The notes under the pieces are model-generated. The model saw only the letters and a program-made list of their open reading frames with translations. It had not been told where the DNA came from and made no database searches. The translations under genes and the position numbers were made by a program. This document shows, one piece after another, positions 50,637-59,830 of a stretch of 64,000 bases of DNA (positions are counted from its first letter, which is position 1; each line of letters begins with the position of its first letter). The stretch comes from Brucella anthropi ATCC 49188 (GTDB lineage Bacteria; Pseudomonadota; Alphaproteobacteria; Rhizobiales; Rhizobiaceae), in contig NC_009668.1 of the NCBI RefSeq assembly GCF_000017405.1, positions 1,204,001-1,268,000 of the forward strand, read 5' to 3'.

Positions 50637-52121
50637 TTATAGCGGCTCACCTGCCAGATAACGTTCGAGCGCTTTGACAGTCCCATCCTGCCAGATGCGC
50701 AGAAGTGCGGATGAAAAAGCCGCCACATAAGCTGGATTTGAAGCGAGCGAGCCGAAGATATCATCCATCGCAAGCCATGCCGCCGGATTGCTTTTTGCAA
50801 GAGCCGCCTGCTTTGTCAGGCGGTCCCATGACGGATCGTTCGGCTCAATAACCGTGCCGCTATCGGTCGTGCCATAGCAGTAACGGCACCAGAATGCGGA
50901 AACAAGCGCCAGTCCTGTCACAGACTTGCCTTCTGCCACACGATCAGAAGCAGTGGGCAGAATGAACTTCGGCTGACGGTTGGAGCCATCAAGGCAAAGG
51001 CGGCGGATCGTATCGCCGATGCTTGGATTGGCGAAGCGTTCGTCGATGAGGATGCGATAGTCTTCGAGATTGGTATCCGGTACGGGCGGCACCTCTGGAA
51101 TGATCTCATCCTTGGTGAGCTTTTCCAGATAGCGCCGGATCAGCGGATGCTCCATCGCCTCATGCACGAAGTGAATGTCGAGCAGTCCACCCGGATAGGC
51201 AATGGCTGCATGACCGCCGTTCAGAATGCGGATTTTCATCAGTTCATAAGCGGCAACCTGATCGGTAAATGTGACACCTACTTTTTCCAATGCAGGACGC
51301 CCGGTGGGGAAATTGTCCTCCATCACCCACTGCTTGAAAACTTCGCAGAAAACCGGCCAGCCGTCTTCAACCCCGAAATCCTTCGCAGCGATTTCACGCT
51401 CGCGTGCACCGGTGGCCGGCGTGATGCGATCCACCATGGAATTTGGAAAAGCTACATTGGCAGAAATCCAGTCGGCAAAAGTCGCATCACTCAATTTGGC
51501 CAGTCCCGTCACGGCATCTTCCGTCACATGCCCGTTGCCCGGAATGTTATCGCACGACATGACGGTGAAAGGTTGAACACCCGCCGTCTTGCGCAGTTTC
51601 AGTGCCTGCACGATTAAGCCGAACACGGTCTTTGGCTGGTCCGGATGAGTGGCATCTGCCACAATATCAGGATGAGCAGGATCAAAGGTCTGGCTGGCCG
51701 GATCGATATAATAACCACCTTCGGTGATCGTCATGGAAACAATGCGAATAGAGGGCGATGTGAGATAGGCCATCAAAGCCTTTCGCCCTTCTTCGGTCGA
51801 TATGGTTACATAATCGATCATGGAAGCGGTAACCCTTGCCTCCGCATAATCGGCTTCCTGTTCGACAACTGTGGTAAGCCAGTCTTGCGCCTTGAGCGTG
51901 TCCCGCATGGCATCATCACTGCCACGCACACCAGCGCCAACCAGCGCCCAGTCATGCCCCTCACCCATTCCGAACAGATCGTCCAGATAGACAGCCTGAT
52001 GGGCACGATGAAAATTGCCAACACCGAAATGCACGATGCCCGGTTTCAACCCGGTTGGGTCGTAGCCGGGTTTGTGTACCTTGTCGAAGCTCTGGAGCGT
52101 TGCACGCGACAATTTGGTCAT
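50637..52121 (-). CDS. mtlK: Mannitol 2-dehydrogenase MtlK
   Basis: This 494-residue polyol-specific long-chain dehydrogenase oxidises mannitol to fructose with NAD+. The start MTKLSRATLQSFD at ATG 52121 follows AAGGAAA. Family motifs include VHFGVGNFHRAHQAVYLDDL (N-terminal Rossmann), MTITEGGYY, DNIPGNGHV, DRITPATG and the catalytic lysine stretch KIRILNGGHAAIAYPG. It is last in the polyol operon, 16 bp after the zinc dehydrogenase gene. D-arabinitol or other polyols may also be substrates. Confidence 0.92.
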   Translation of the reverse strand: MTKLSRATLQSFDKVHKPGYDPTGLKPGIVHFGVGNFHRAHQAVYLDDLFGMGEGHDWALVGAGVRGSDDAMRDTLKAQDWLTTVVEQEADYAEARVTASMIDYVTISTEEGRKALMAYLTSPSIRIVSMTITEGGYYIDPASQTFDPAHPDIVADATHPDQPKTVFGLIVQALKLRKTAGVQPFTVMSCDNIPGNGHVTEDAVTGLAKLSDATFADWISANVAFPNSMVDRITPATGAREREIAAKDFGVEDGWPVFCEVFKQWVMEDNFPTGRPALEKVGVTFTDQVAAYELMKIRILNGGHAAIAYPGGLLDIHFVHEAMEHPLIRRYLEKLTKDEIIPEVPPVPDTNLEDYRILIDERFANPSIGDTIRRLCLDGSNRQPKFILPTASDRVAEGKSVTGLALVSAFWCRYCYGTTDSGTVIEPNDPSWDRLTKQAALAKSNPAAWLAMDDIFGSLASNPAYVAAFSSALLRIWQDGTVKALERYLAGEPL

Positions 52122-52137
52122 GACGATTTCCTTCAAT

Positions 52138-53148
52138 TCAATCGGGTACGAACTGGACCTTCATCGTAGCAGGATCGCCACCGTGCTTGGTGAAGAACGG
52201 CAGCATTTCGCTGAGCGGTAACCGGTGCGAAACGAGGCGTGCCATTTCGCCCTTGTCCTGTTTGAGTATTTCCAGGGCCTGCGGAATGTTGCGGTTCAGC
52301 GAATGTGACCCTGCAATTCGAATCTGACGACGGAAAATTTCGAAAGGCGTGACTGAAATCCGTGCATCCGGTGCGCAAACGCCAAACACCAGAACCGTAC
52401 CGCCGTCGGCCGTGAAGCTGACCATGCTTTCAACGACCTTGGCAATGCCGGTTGCATCGGCAACGAAATCGAAACTGCGCTTACGCTTATCCAGCATTTC
52501 CGAGCCCGACACGACTGGCTCAAGGCCGAGACTTTCGACAAAAGTCAGACGGTGTTCGTTGATGTCAGCCACGGCAACCTGTTGCACGCCTTGCGCCTTC
52601 AACGATAAGGCTAGCAACAAGCCAATCGGGCCTGCACCGAAGACGAGTGCATTTTCGGCACCTTGTGAGCCAATTTTCAGTTCCGCTGCGCCAAGACCGT
52701 TGAGGACACAGGCAAGTGGTTCCGCGAGTGCTGCTACGTCAAAAGGCAGATCGCCAATGGAATGGAGATGGCTGGCATCGACAAGGCTCATGCCTGCAAA
52801 GCCACCATTATGGGTTACCCCATAGGCCTTTAAGTCCGAGCACAGATTGGTCAGTCCCTTGAGGCAGGCACGGCAATGACCGCAGGGAATATTCGGATCG
52901 ACCGCAATGCGGTCGCCCACCTTCACATTGGTCACGTCTTCCGCCACCGCGACCACAATGCCAGCATATTCATGCCCTGGTACCAGCGGAAATGCGCTGG
53001 ACCCATAGCGGCCATGCAAAACATCTATGTCGGTGTGACACAGACCCGACGCCCTGACGTCGATCAAGGCGTGTCCCGACTGTAATACCGGCTCCGGCAG
53101 ATCAGTCAGTCCGGCTTCGCCGTGGCCTGTAAAATAGATCGCTTTCAT
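52138..53148 (-). CDS. Zinc-dependent medium-chain alcohol/polyol dehydrogenase
   Basis: A 336-residue MDR enzyme starting MKAIYFTGHGEAGLTDLP at ATG 53148. Catalytic zinc ligands are the cysteine in GLCHTD, the histidine in PGHEYAG and the later Glu. The structural zinc cysteines lie in IPCGHCRACLKGLTNLCSD. The Rossmann motif is VFGAGPIGLLLAL. It lies between smoS and mtlK with 16-19 bp gaps, so it probably handles another polyol such as xylitol, arabinitol or galactitol. Exact substrate unknown. Confidence 0.85.
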   Translation of the reverse strand: MKAIYFTGHGEAGLTDLPEPVLQSGHALIDVRASGLCHTDIDVLHGRYGSSAFPLVPGHEYAGIVVAVAEDVTNVKVGDRIAVDPNIPCGHCRACLKGLTNLCSDLKAYGVTHNGGFAGMSLVDASHLHSIGDLPFDVAALAEPLACVLNGLGAAELKIGSQGAENALVFGAGPIGLLLALSLKAQGVQQVAVADINEHRLTFVESLGLEPVVSGSEMLDKRKRSFDFVADATGIAKVVESMVSFTADGGTVLVFGVCAPDARISVTPFEIFRRQIRIAGSHSLNRNIPQALEILKQDKGEMARLVSHRLPLSEMLPFFTKHGGDPATMKVQFVPD

Positions 53149-53167
53149 TGTATGTCCCGGCCCTGTT

Positions 53168-53938
53168 TCAAGCCATCCAGTTGCCCCCATCAACGCCGAA
53201 GGTCTGGGCGAGGATGTAGTCGCTATCAGATGATGCAAGGAAAACGGCCATGCCGGTAATATCTTCCGGCGTCGCGAACCGACCGATTGGAACGGACTTC
53301 GCTACCGCCGCTTTTTTCTCACCGGGCTTCAAGCCTTCCCATTTGGCAAAATTCGCATCCACCACGTCCCAATGTTCGCCGTCGACCACGCCCGGTGCAA
53401 TCGCATTGACATTGATGCCATGCTTGACGAGCGCCAAAGCAGCCGACTGCGTGGCGGAAATGATAGCGGCCTTAGACGCGCAATAGAGGGTCACCAGCGC
53501 CTCGCCGCGGCGACCGGCCTGGCTCGCCATATTGATGATCTTGCCGCCGCGTCCGCGCTTGATCATTACGTTTGAAACCGCCTTCATCATGAAAAGCGGT
53601 CCCTTCAGGTTGATGTCGAGCACACGCTCATAACTGTCTTCGGTCAGTTCGTTGATAGGGGCCATATCGAAGATCGCGGCATTGTTGACCAGAATATCGA
53701 TGCCGCCATATTCCGCGTCGATCTCTGCAACAACCTTGTCAATCTGACTGAGGTCGGTCACGTCAAGCTTTACCGCCTTGACCGATGAACCGATGCCGCG
53801 TGCGGCCTCCTCTGCCCGCTCAATATTAATATCGGCAATAATAACCCTCGCGCCCTCGCGCGCATAGGCTTCAGCGAAGCCAAGTCCGATACCGCGTGCA
53901 GCACCAGTGATGAGGGCCACCTTGTCTTTAAGTCGCAT
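53168..53938 (-). CDS. smoS: Sorbitol dehydrogenase SmoS (short-chain dehydrogenase)
   Basis: A 256-residue SDR, the length of the Rhodobacter sphaeroides sorbitol dehydrogenase. It starts MRLKDKVALITGAARGIGLGFAEAYA, with the TGxxxGxG NAD-binding motif. The NNAAIF motif, a serine near residue 140 (NMASQAG) and the YCASK active site are present. It oxidises sorbitol to fructose and galactitol to tagatose in characterised relatives. It follows the transporter ATPase gene after 30 bp, as in the smo operon. Confidence 0.92.
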   Translation of the reverse strand: MRLKDKVALITGAARGIGLGFAEAYAREGARVIIADINIERAEEAARGIGSSVKAVKLDVTDLSQIDKVVAEIDAEYGGIDILVNNAAIFDMAPINELTEDSYERVLDINLKGPLFMMKAVSNVMIKRGRGGKIINMASQAGRRGEALVTLYCASKAAIISATQSAALALVKHGINVNAIAPGVVDGEHWDVVDANFAKWEGLKPGEKKAAVAKSVPIGRFATPEDITGMAVFLASSDSDYILAQTFGVDGGNWMA

Positions 53939-53968
53939 GGGGATACTCCGGGATATTGCAGCCTGCAC

Positions 53969-55096
53969 TCACAGGTGCGTTTTCTTTTCCGTCAGCAATA
54001 ATGGATGCCGTTCAAAGCGCTCCAAAGCCTTGCCATCGGGTGTAAACAAATGCGCGTCGGTCGGGTCAAAACCCAGTTTCGCCGTTTCGTGTGCACGTGC
54101 TGCGCTGCCACCGCCTGCTTCCGCAACAATCAGTCCGGTTGCGCTTTCATTTTGCACATAGAGATAGGTCTCACCACCAAGGCGCTCGACAACCATGATC
54201 TCACCTTCAAGGATACCATCGGCTGCCGGATGAAGATGCTCCGGACGAATGCCGAGAACCAGCGGCGCCCCAGCGCTTACGCCTTCGCTTTTGACAGGCG
54301 CTTTGACCGAACGTCCATTTGCAAGCTGAACTGTCACCCCGTCGGCATCGACGGCACTGGCTTTGACTTCGATGAAGTTCATGGTCGGTGAACCGATAAA
54401 ACCAGCCACAAAACGATTCACCGGATGATGATAAAGCTCCAGTGGCGATCCTACCTGCTCCACCTTCCCGTCGCGGAGAACCACGATCTTGTGTGCGAGC
54501 GTCATCGCTTCCACCTGATCATGCGTGACATAGATCATCGTCGCATTGAGCCGGTCGTGCAGGCGCGCCAATTCAATACGCATCTGCACGCGGAGCGCGG
54601 CATCGAGATTGGACAGCGGTTCGTCGAACAGGAAAATCTTCGGTTCGCGCACCATTGCGCGTCCAATGGCAACACGCTGACGCTGGCCGCCAGAGAGTTG
54701 CTTCGGCTTGCGGTCAAGCAACTGGTCAAGCTGCAGCGTTTTTGCAACCTCTTCCACCTTGCGATCGCGTTCGGCTTTGGCAATGCCTGCTAGTTTCAGC
54801 GCAAAACCCATATTGTCGCGCACATTCATATGCGGATAGAGCGCATAGGTCTGGAAAACCATGGCAAGACCACGCTCATCCGGCGGCGTATCGTTGATAC
54901 GCTCACCATCAATCGTGAGGTCACCGCCGGTAATTTCCTCAAGCCCAGCAATCATGCGCAGAAGCGTTGACTTTCCCGAACCGGATGGCCCGACGAAAAC
55001 TACAAATTCGCGGTCTGCAATGTCGAGATCGACGCCCTTGATGACATCAATATTGCCGAAGGACTTGGTGGCGTTTTTCAGTGATAGTGTAGCCAT
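53969..55096 (-). CDS. smoK: Sorbitol/mannitol ABC transporter ATP-binding protein SmoK
   Basis: A 375-residue CUT1 ATPase with Walker [10 protein letters not shown] (near 38), signature [15 protein letters not shown] (near 133), Walker [17 protein letters not shown] and [13 protein letters not shown]. The C-terminal TOBE domain (about 240-375) is present. It serves the SmoF/SmoG permeases and starts 10 nt after smoG. Confidence 0.93.
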   Translation of the reverse strand: MATLSLKNATKSFGNIDVIKGVDLDIADREFVVFVGPSGSGKSTLLRMIAGLEEITGGDLTIDGERINDTPPDERGLAMVFQTYALYPHMNVRDNMGFALKLAGIAKAERDRKVEEVAKTLQLDQLLDRKPKQLSGGQRQRVAIGRAMVREPKIFLFDEPLSNLDAALRVQMRIELARLHDRLNATMIYVTHDQVEAMTLAHKIVVLRDGKVEQVGSPLELYHHPVNRFVAGFIGSPTMNFIEVKASAVDADGVTVQLANGRSVKAPVKSEGVSAGAPLVLGIRPEHLHPAADGILEGEIMVVERLGGETYLYVQNESATGLIVAEAGGGSAARAHETAKLGFDPTDAHLFTPDGKALERFERHPLLLTEKKTHL

Positions 55097-55106
55097 TTCA
55101 TTCCCT

Positions 55107-55934
55107 TTATTTCACTGCGCCGAAAGTGAGACCGCGCACCAGCTGGCGCTGCGTAACCCATCCGAAGACAAGTATTGGCGCTATGGCGAGCGTGGAAGCT
55201 GCCGAGAGTTTTGCCCAGAACAACCCTTCCGGTGACGAGAAGGACGCTATGAATGCGGTGAGCGGACCTGCTTGCGAAGCTGTCAGGTTCAGGCTCCAGA
55301 ACGCTTCGTTCCAACACAGGATGATCGAAAGAAGTGCGGTGGACGCGATACCAGGAAGGCTTAGCGGCAGAAGCAGATAGCGTATCTGCTGGCCGACTTT
55401 CGCACCGTCCATACGGCTTGCTTCGAGGATTTCTCCGGGCACTTCCTTGAAAAAGGAATAGAGCATCCAGACCACAATCGGCAGATTGGACAGGGTGAAG
55501 ATGATGATGAGACCGGTGCGTGTATCAAGAAGTCCGGTGTCACGTGCTAGAAGATAGATCGGCACCAGCACGCCGACTGCAGGCAGCATCTTGGTGGACA
55601 GCATCCATAGAAGAAGGTCTTTAGTGCGCTTGCCGGGGAAGAACGCTGCCGCATAAGCCGCGGGCACCGCGATAATGAGCGAGAGAATAGTCGCGCCCAG
55701 ACTTTCAACGACACTGTTCATGGCATAGCGGAAATAATCAGCACGCTGGTTGACCGCGACAAAATTCTCCAGCGTTGGCTCGAAGAACAGCTTTGGTGGT
55801 GCCACCGCGTCAATTTCCGTCTTGAATGCAGCAAGCAGCATCCAGAGGATCGGGAAGAACATCAGCAACGCCACGATCCAGCCAATGATCCCGGCAGAGA
55901 CGGCAGCCTTGTTGATCTTGCGTTTTGCAGCCAT
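55107..55934 (-). CDS. smoG: Sorbitol/mannitol ABC transporter permease SmoG
   Basis: This 275-residue MalG-type permease has about six membrane segments. The EAA loop is in [23 protein letters not shown]. It starts 12 nt after smoF and forms the second half of the permease pair. The substrate assignment comes from the operon's dehydrogenases and family resemblance. Confidence 0.9.
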   Translation of the reverse strand: MAAKRKINKAAVSAGIIGWIVALLMFFPILWMLLAAFKTEIDAVAPPKLFFEPTLENFVAVNQRADYFRYAMNSVVESLGATILSLIIAVPAAYAAAFFPGKRTKDLLLWMLSTKMLPAVGVLVPIYLLARDTGLLDTRTGLIIIFTLSNLPIVVWMLYSFFKEVPGEILEASRMDGAKVGQQIRYLLLPLSLPGIASTALLSIILCWNEAFWSLNLTASQAGPLTAFIASFSSPEGLFWAKLSAASTLAIAPILVFGWVTQRQLVRGLTFGAVK

Positions 55935-55946
55935 CGGTCAGCCCTC

Positions 55947-56864
55947 CTAATTATCCAGATTTCGTGCGACAGTCCGGATCAGGAACGCGGCAACGATGTT
56001 GGCAAGGATGATGGCGATGACGCCGGCTGCGGAAGCGCCGCCGATATCCCATTGCAGGAGCGCTTTCAGATAAATGAAATAGGTCAGCGTCGTCGTGGCG
56101 ATACCCGGTCCACCCGAAGTGGTAACAAGAATTTCCGCAAACACCGACAGCAGAAAGATCGTCTCGATCATGATGACGACCGAGATCGGGCGCAGCAAAT
56201 GCGGCAGCACGATATAATAGAACATTACCGGGCCTTTGGCCCCGTCTAGGCGCGCAGCCTCCATCTGTTCCCTATCAAGAGACTGCATCGCCGTCATCAG
56301 GATCAGCGTCGCAAACGGCACCCATTGCCAGGACACAATTATGATGACGGAAGCCATTGGAAACTGCGAGAACCAGTCGATGACCGGCAATCCGAAACTG
56401 CGTGAAATGAAGGCGAACAGCCCGTTCACCGGATGCATCAGCAGGTTTTTCCAGATCAGCGCCGAAACGGTTGGCATGACGAAGAACGGCGCAATGACCA
56501 GAAGCCGCGCTATATTCTTGCCCCAGAAATCCTGATCGAAGATGACCGCAAACAGCACACCTAGGACGACCGATATCACGAGAACCGACACGACAAGGAT
56601 CAGTGTCTTGGCGATTGCGGACCATAAGGTCGGATCAGATAACAGGAAGGAATAGTTCGAGAAACCGGCAAAACCAGTAATAAATGGATTGATGAGATTG
56701 TAATACTGAAACGAGAACCACAAGGTCATCGCCAGTGGAACGATCATCCACAGCAAAAGCAGAATGACTGCTGGAGCGAGCAGAGGTCCAGTGCGGACAC
56801 TGCGACGAGACTTTGCTGCAAAGCGTGATTTTGTGCCTGCGGCCAACGCATGGTTTGCTGGCAT
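55947..56864 (-). CDS. smoF: Sorbitol/mannitol ABC transporter permease SmoF
   Basis: This 305-residue MalF-type permease has about six membrane segments after a basic N-terminus. The EAA loop is EQMEAARLDGAKGPVMFYYI. It is preceded by a perfect 15-bp hairpin after smoE and followed by smoG. Confidence 0.9.
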   Translation of the reverse strand: MPANHALAAGTKSRFAAKSRRSVRTGPLLAPAVILLLLWMIVPLAMTLWFSFQYYNLINPFITGFAGFSNYSFLLSDPTLWSAIAKTLILVVSVLVISVVLGVLFAVIFDQDFWGKNIARLLVIAPFFVMPTVSALIWKNLLMHPVNGLFAFISRSFGLPVIDWFSQFPMASVIIIVSWQWVPFATLILMTAMQSLDREQMEAARLDGAKGPVMFYYIVLPHLLRPISVVIMIETIFLLSVFAEILVTTSGGPGIATTTLTYFIYLKALLQWDIGGASAAGVIAIILANIVAAFLIRTVARNLDN

Positions 56865-56922
56865 TCGGACTTATCCTCCCCTTCCCGTTTCGGATTCACC
56901 GTGGCGAACCTCTACGAAAATT

Positions 56923-56960
56923 AGGTCTGCCGCCTTCCTCCTACCGAAGGCGGCAGACCT
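56923..56960 (-). terminator. Hairpin between smoE and smoF
   Basis: A perfect 15-bp stem (56923-56937 with 56946-56960) and an 8-nt loop lie 11 nt after the smoE stop codon. No T-run follows. Such a stem probably shields smoE mRNA from exonuclease or partly terminates, giving more binding protein than permease. Confidence 0.75.
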
Positions 56961-56971
56961 TTATCTCACGG

Positions 56972-58291
56972 CTACTTGATGTAACCGGACTGCGTCATGA
57001 TCTGTTCGACCTGACGCTGCGCGCCGTCGAGTGCTGCATCGACGCTCTGTTGACCCGCAACAGCCGACGAAACCGCCTGCCCGACAAGCGTACCGATTGC
57101 CTGGAACTCAGGAATGGCCACGAACTGGATGCCGGTATAAGGAACGGGGTCCTTGGTCGGTTTAGTCGGATCGGCAGATTCGATGGCTTTCAGCACCGTA
57201 TCCGCAAAAGGAGCCGCCTTCTTGTACTCCTCGTTGGCATAGGTGGACTGGCGTGTGCCCGGAGGAACAGCAACCCAGCCTTCGGACTTGCCGACGAGCT
57301 CGACATATTCCTTCGAGGTCGCCCATTTCAGGAACGACTTCGCGGCTTCCACCTTCTTGCTCGATGCCGGAATTGCGAGGTTCCAGGACCACGCCCATGA
57401 AGAACCGTTTGGCGTCACCTCGACCGGTGCCTTGGTAAAGGCAACCTTGTCGGCAACCTGGCTCTGCTTCGGATCATAGATGCGTCCGGCAGCCGAAGTG
57501 GCGTCGATCCACATGGCGCAATGGCCGGTCGAGAACAGGGCCTGATTTTCGTTGAAGCCGTTTGACGTAATTCCGGGAGGGCCCGCTTCCTTCATCAGAT
57601 CGACGTAGAAGTTAATCGCCTTCTTCCATTCGTCCGAATTGATCTGCGGCTTCCAGTTTTCATCGAACCACCTGCCACCGAACGTATTGATCAGCGTGCC
57701 GAGGTAAGCCATGTTTTCGCCCCAGCCCGGCTTTCCACGCAGGCAGAGACCATATTGTTCTTTCGACTTGTCGGTCAGCTTGGTCGCGAAATCCTTGATT
57801 TCCGCATAGGTTGGCGCATCGGGCATCTTGAGGCCCGCCGCGTCAAACAAGTCCTTGCGATAGAGCGTAAACGAGCTTTCGGCATAGAACGGCACGGCGT
57901 AAAGCTTGCCATCGACCGTCAGACCGGCGCGAACCGGCTTGATGAGATCGTCATAGCCGTAATCATCACCAAGATCATCCACCGACAGAAGCCAGCCAGC
58001 CTTGCCCCAGATCGGCGTCTCGTAACCACCAATGGTCAGGATATCGAACTGGCCGCTCTTGGTAGCGATATCGGTCGTGACGCGCTGACGCAGCACGTTT
58101 TCTTCAAGCACAACCCAGTTGATTTTATTGCCGGTCGCTTTTTCCCACTCCGGCGACAGTTTCTGCATGATGATCATGTCACCATTATTGACCGTCGCGA
58201 TGGTGAGCTCTTCCGCCCACGCAGCCCCGGCCATAACTGCAACACTTGCAGCAGACGCAATAAGCCCTGCAACATAAGACTTGGTCCGCAT
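56972..58291 (-). CDS. smoE: Sorbitol/mannitol ABC transporter, periplasmic binding protein SmoE
   Basis: A family 1 binding protein of 439 residues starting MRTKSYVAG at ATG 58291, with GGAGGAGACGAA upstream. The signal peptide ends near AAWA. The mature start EELTIATVNNGDMIIMQKLSPEWEKATGNKINWVVLEENVLRQRV is characteristic of the SmoE/MtlE polyol group. It heads the operon smoE-F-G-K-S-adh-mtlK. Confidence 0.92.
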   Translation of the reverse strand: MRTKSYVAGLIASAASVAVMAGAAWAEELTIATVNNGDMIIMQKLSPEWEKATGNKINWVVLEENVLRQRVTTDIATKSGQFDILTIGGYETPIWGKAGWLLSVDDLGDDYGYDDLIKPVRAGLTVDGKLYAVPFYAESSFTLYRKDLFDAAGLKMPDAPTYAEIKDFATKLTDKSKEQYGLCLRGKPGWGENMAYLGTLINTFGGRWFDENWKPQINSDEWKKAINFYVDLMKEAGPPGITSNGFNENQALFSTGHCAMWIDATSAAGRIYDPKQSQVADKVAFTKAPVEVTPNGSSWAWSWNLAIPASSKKVEAAKSFLKWATSKEYVELVGKSEGWVAVPPGTRQSTYANEEYKKAAPFADTVLKAIESADPTKPTKDPVPYTGIQFVAIPEFQAIGTLVGQAVSSAVAGQQSVDAALDGAQRQVEQIMTQSGYIK

Positions 58292-58752
58292 TTCGTCTCC
58301 TCCTTTACGAATGCATAGCAAAATTCTTACATATGTAAAATTTATGGCGTGAGCTTCCGTAGCTTGTCAAGCACGGTTTTCAATTTTGCGTTGCGAGAAG
58401 AAACGACCGCTTTTGTGAACAGTTCCAAGGGCCGAAGTCGCGGACATTTCCACCTGCCAAATTCACGAACCGATGTTTTAGCATATATGGATATTCACCG
58501 CATCATTCTCTGCGAACACATTTGACTGCTTGACGTTTTGCCCCGCCTTTGACAGTTTGACGGGACTTCGCCTGGAGGAATACAACGGCGAGCGGAGCTG
58601 GAGGAACATCCTGAAATCGTTACAGAAGCGGCAACCGGGACCAGATTTTGTCCCGAGAAATCAGCACACTCCAGTTTATGCGGCGGCTTCGCAGAAAACA
58701 GCATCGTCGTGTGTACCTAGGCCGCGACAACTGACGAACAGGACGTAAAGAC
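58292..58752. other. Intergenic promoter region between smoE and the LacI regulator
   Basis: About 460 bp between divergent genes. The palindrome at 58327-58338 lies close to smoE and is the only clear symmetry. Short frames such as the one at 58530-58748 lack ribosome binding sites and family character. A second AT-rich stretch near 58478-58500 may hold a promoter. Confidence 0.5.
58327..58338. promoter_or_regulatory. TTACATATGTAA palindrome, candidate operator of the polyol operon
   Basis: A perfect 12-bp palindrome in AT-rich sequence, 36 bp upstream of the smoE start, between smoE and the divergent LacI gene. It could be the operator for that regulator, though it lacks the central CG common in LacI sites. 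Confidence 0.45.
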
Positions 58753-59793
58753 GTGCGCAAAACAATACGCACCATGGAGGATTTTTCGGAGTTTGTTGGG
58801 CTTTCCCGCCCGACAGTGTCGAAATATTTCAGCGATCCGTCGTCCGTCCGTCCCAAGACCCGTGAACTGATTGAAGCGGCGATCAAGCAATCCGGCTTTC
58901 GTCCCAATCTTTTCGCGGTGAACCTCAATCGACGTCGCACGACAATTCTGGGTATAATTATCCCCAACCAGCTCGATCATTTCTACATGGCGATGACGAA
59001 ACGATTGCAATCGCTCGCAGAGCAACGCGGCTATCTTGCGATTGTCCTGTCATCCGATGGCAAGCCTGAGCTGGAAAAGCAGGCAATTGAAACCCTGCGT
59101 TCTCTCAATGTCGCAGGTGCCATCATCGCACCGCTTGGCGAAGAGTCGCAACATTCGACACTGGCACGTCTCGCGGAAGACGTTCCAATTGTCTATGTCG
59201 ACTCTCCGCTCGACAACACTTCACCCTTTGTCGGCACCGACAATCTCAAATCCTTCCATCTGATTGTTGATTATCTGTGCCGCTCGGGCAGCGAGCCTTG
59301 TTATTTTTCCATGCCGATGGTCAACAACAATGCAATCAAGCGGCAAGATGCGTATCGACAAGCCATGGAAAAGCTTGGTTATGAGCCGCGTATCATTGAC
59401 CTTGAACAGAGCCGAAGCTGGGATTTCGAACGTTATGCCTTCGAGCAAACAGCGCGCATTTTGCGTGAAAAGGGACGCCTGCCGACAAGCACTGTTCTGT
59501 GCTCCAATGATCGCATCGCCTTTGGCGTAACGAGTGCACTCTGGCAGGCCGGTCTGAAGATTGGCAGGCTCAAGGATTGCGACGTTCGTGTCGCCGGCCA
59601 CGACAATAATCCACTGTCAGAATACACGTGTCCGCCACTCACTACAGTGGCGCAGGATTACAATGAAATCGGACGGCTGGCGATTGAGCTCTTGTTTCGA
59701 ACACTGGGCGAAACAACGGATGACCGACTGGAGCTTCCAGAAACGCAGCGCATTCTACTCAATGCCGAAATCAAATTGCGCATGAGCGCATGA
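58753..59793 (+). CDS. LacI-family regulator of the polyol operon
   Basis: This 346-residue regulator is divergent from smoE. The helix-turn-helix (about residues 7-30, MEDFSEFVGLSRPTVSKYFSD) is followed by the hinge and a periplasmic-binding-protein-like domain (ILGIIIPNQLDHFYMAMTKRL onward). It lacks the usual VTIxDVA start but keeps VSKxFSDPSSVRPKTRELI. GTG 58753 is chosen, with AGGACG upstream; ATG 58774 is a possible shorter start. Its likely role is to repress smoE-mtlK until a polyol binds. Confidence 0.85.
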   Translation: MRKTIRTMEDFSEFVGLSRPTVSKYFSDPSSVRPKTRELIEAAIKQSGFRPNLFAVNLNRRRTTILGIIIPNQLDHFYMAMTKRLQSLAEQRGYLAIVLSSDGKPELEKQAIETLRSLNVAGAIIAPLGEESQHSTLARLAEDVPIVYVDSPLDNTSPFVGTDNLKSFHLIVDYLCRSGSEPCYFSMPMVNNNAIKRQDAYRQAMEKLGYEPRIIDLEQSRSWDFERYAFEQTARILREKGRLPTSTVLCSNDRIAFGVTSALWQAGLKIGRLKDCDVRVAGHDNNPLSEYTCPPLTTVAQDYNEIGRLAIELLFRTLGETTDDRLELPETQRILLNAEIKLRMSA

Positions 59794-59817
59794 AAATGGC
59801 GGGTTACCCCGCCATTT
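59794..59817. terminator. Convergent terminator between the LacI gene and efeM
   Basis: AAATGGCGGG (59794-59803) pairs with CCCGCCATTT (59808-59817) over a 4-nt loop, directly after the LacI-gene stop. It sits 14 nt beyond the efeM stop on the other strand, so it can serve both genes. Confidence 0.75.
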
Positions 59818-59830
59818 CAGTGTTCGCTTT

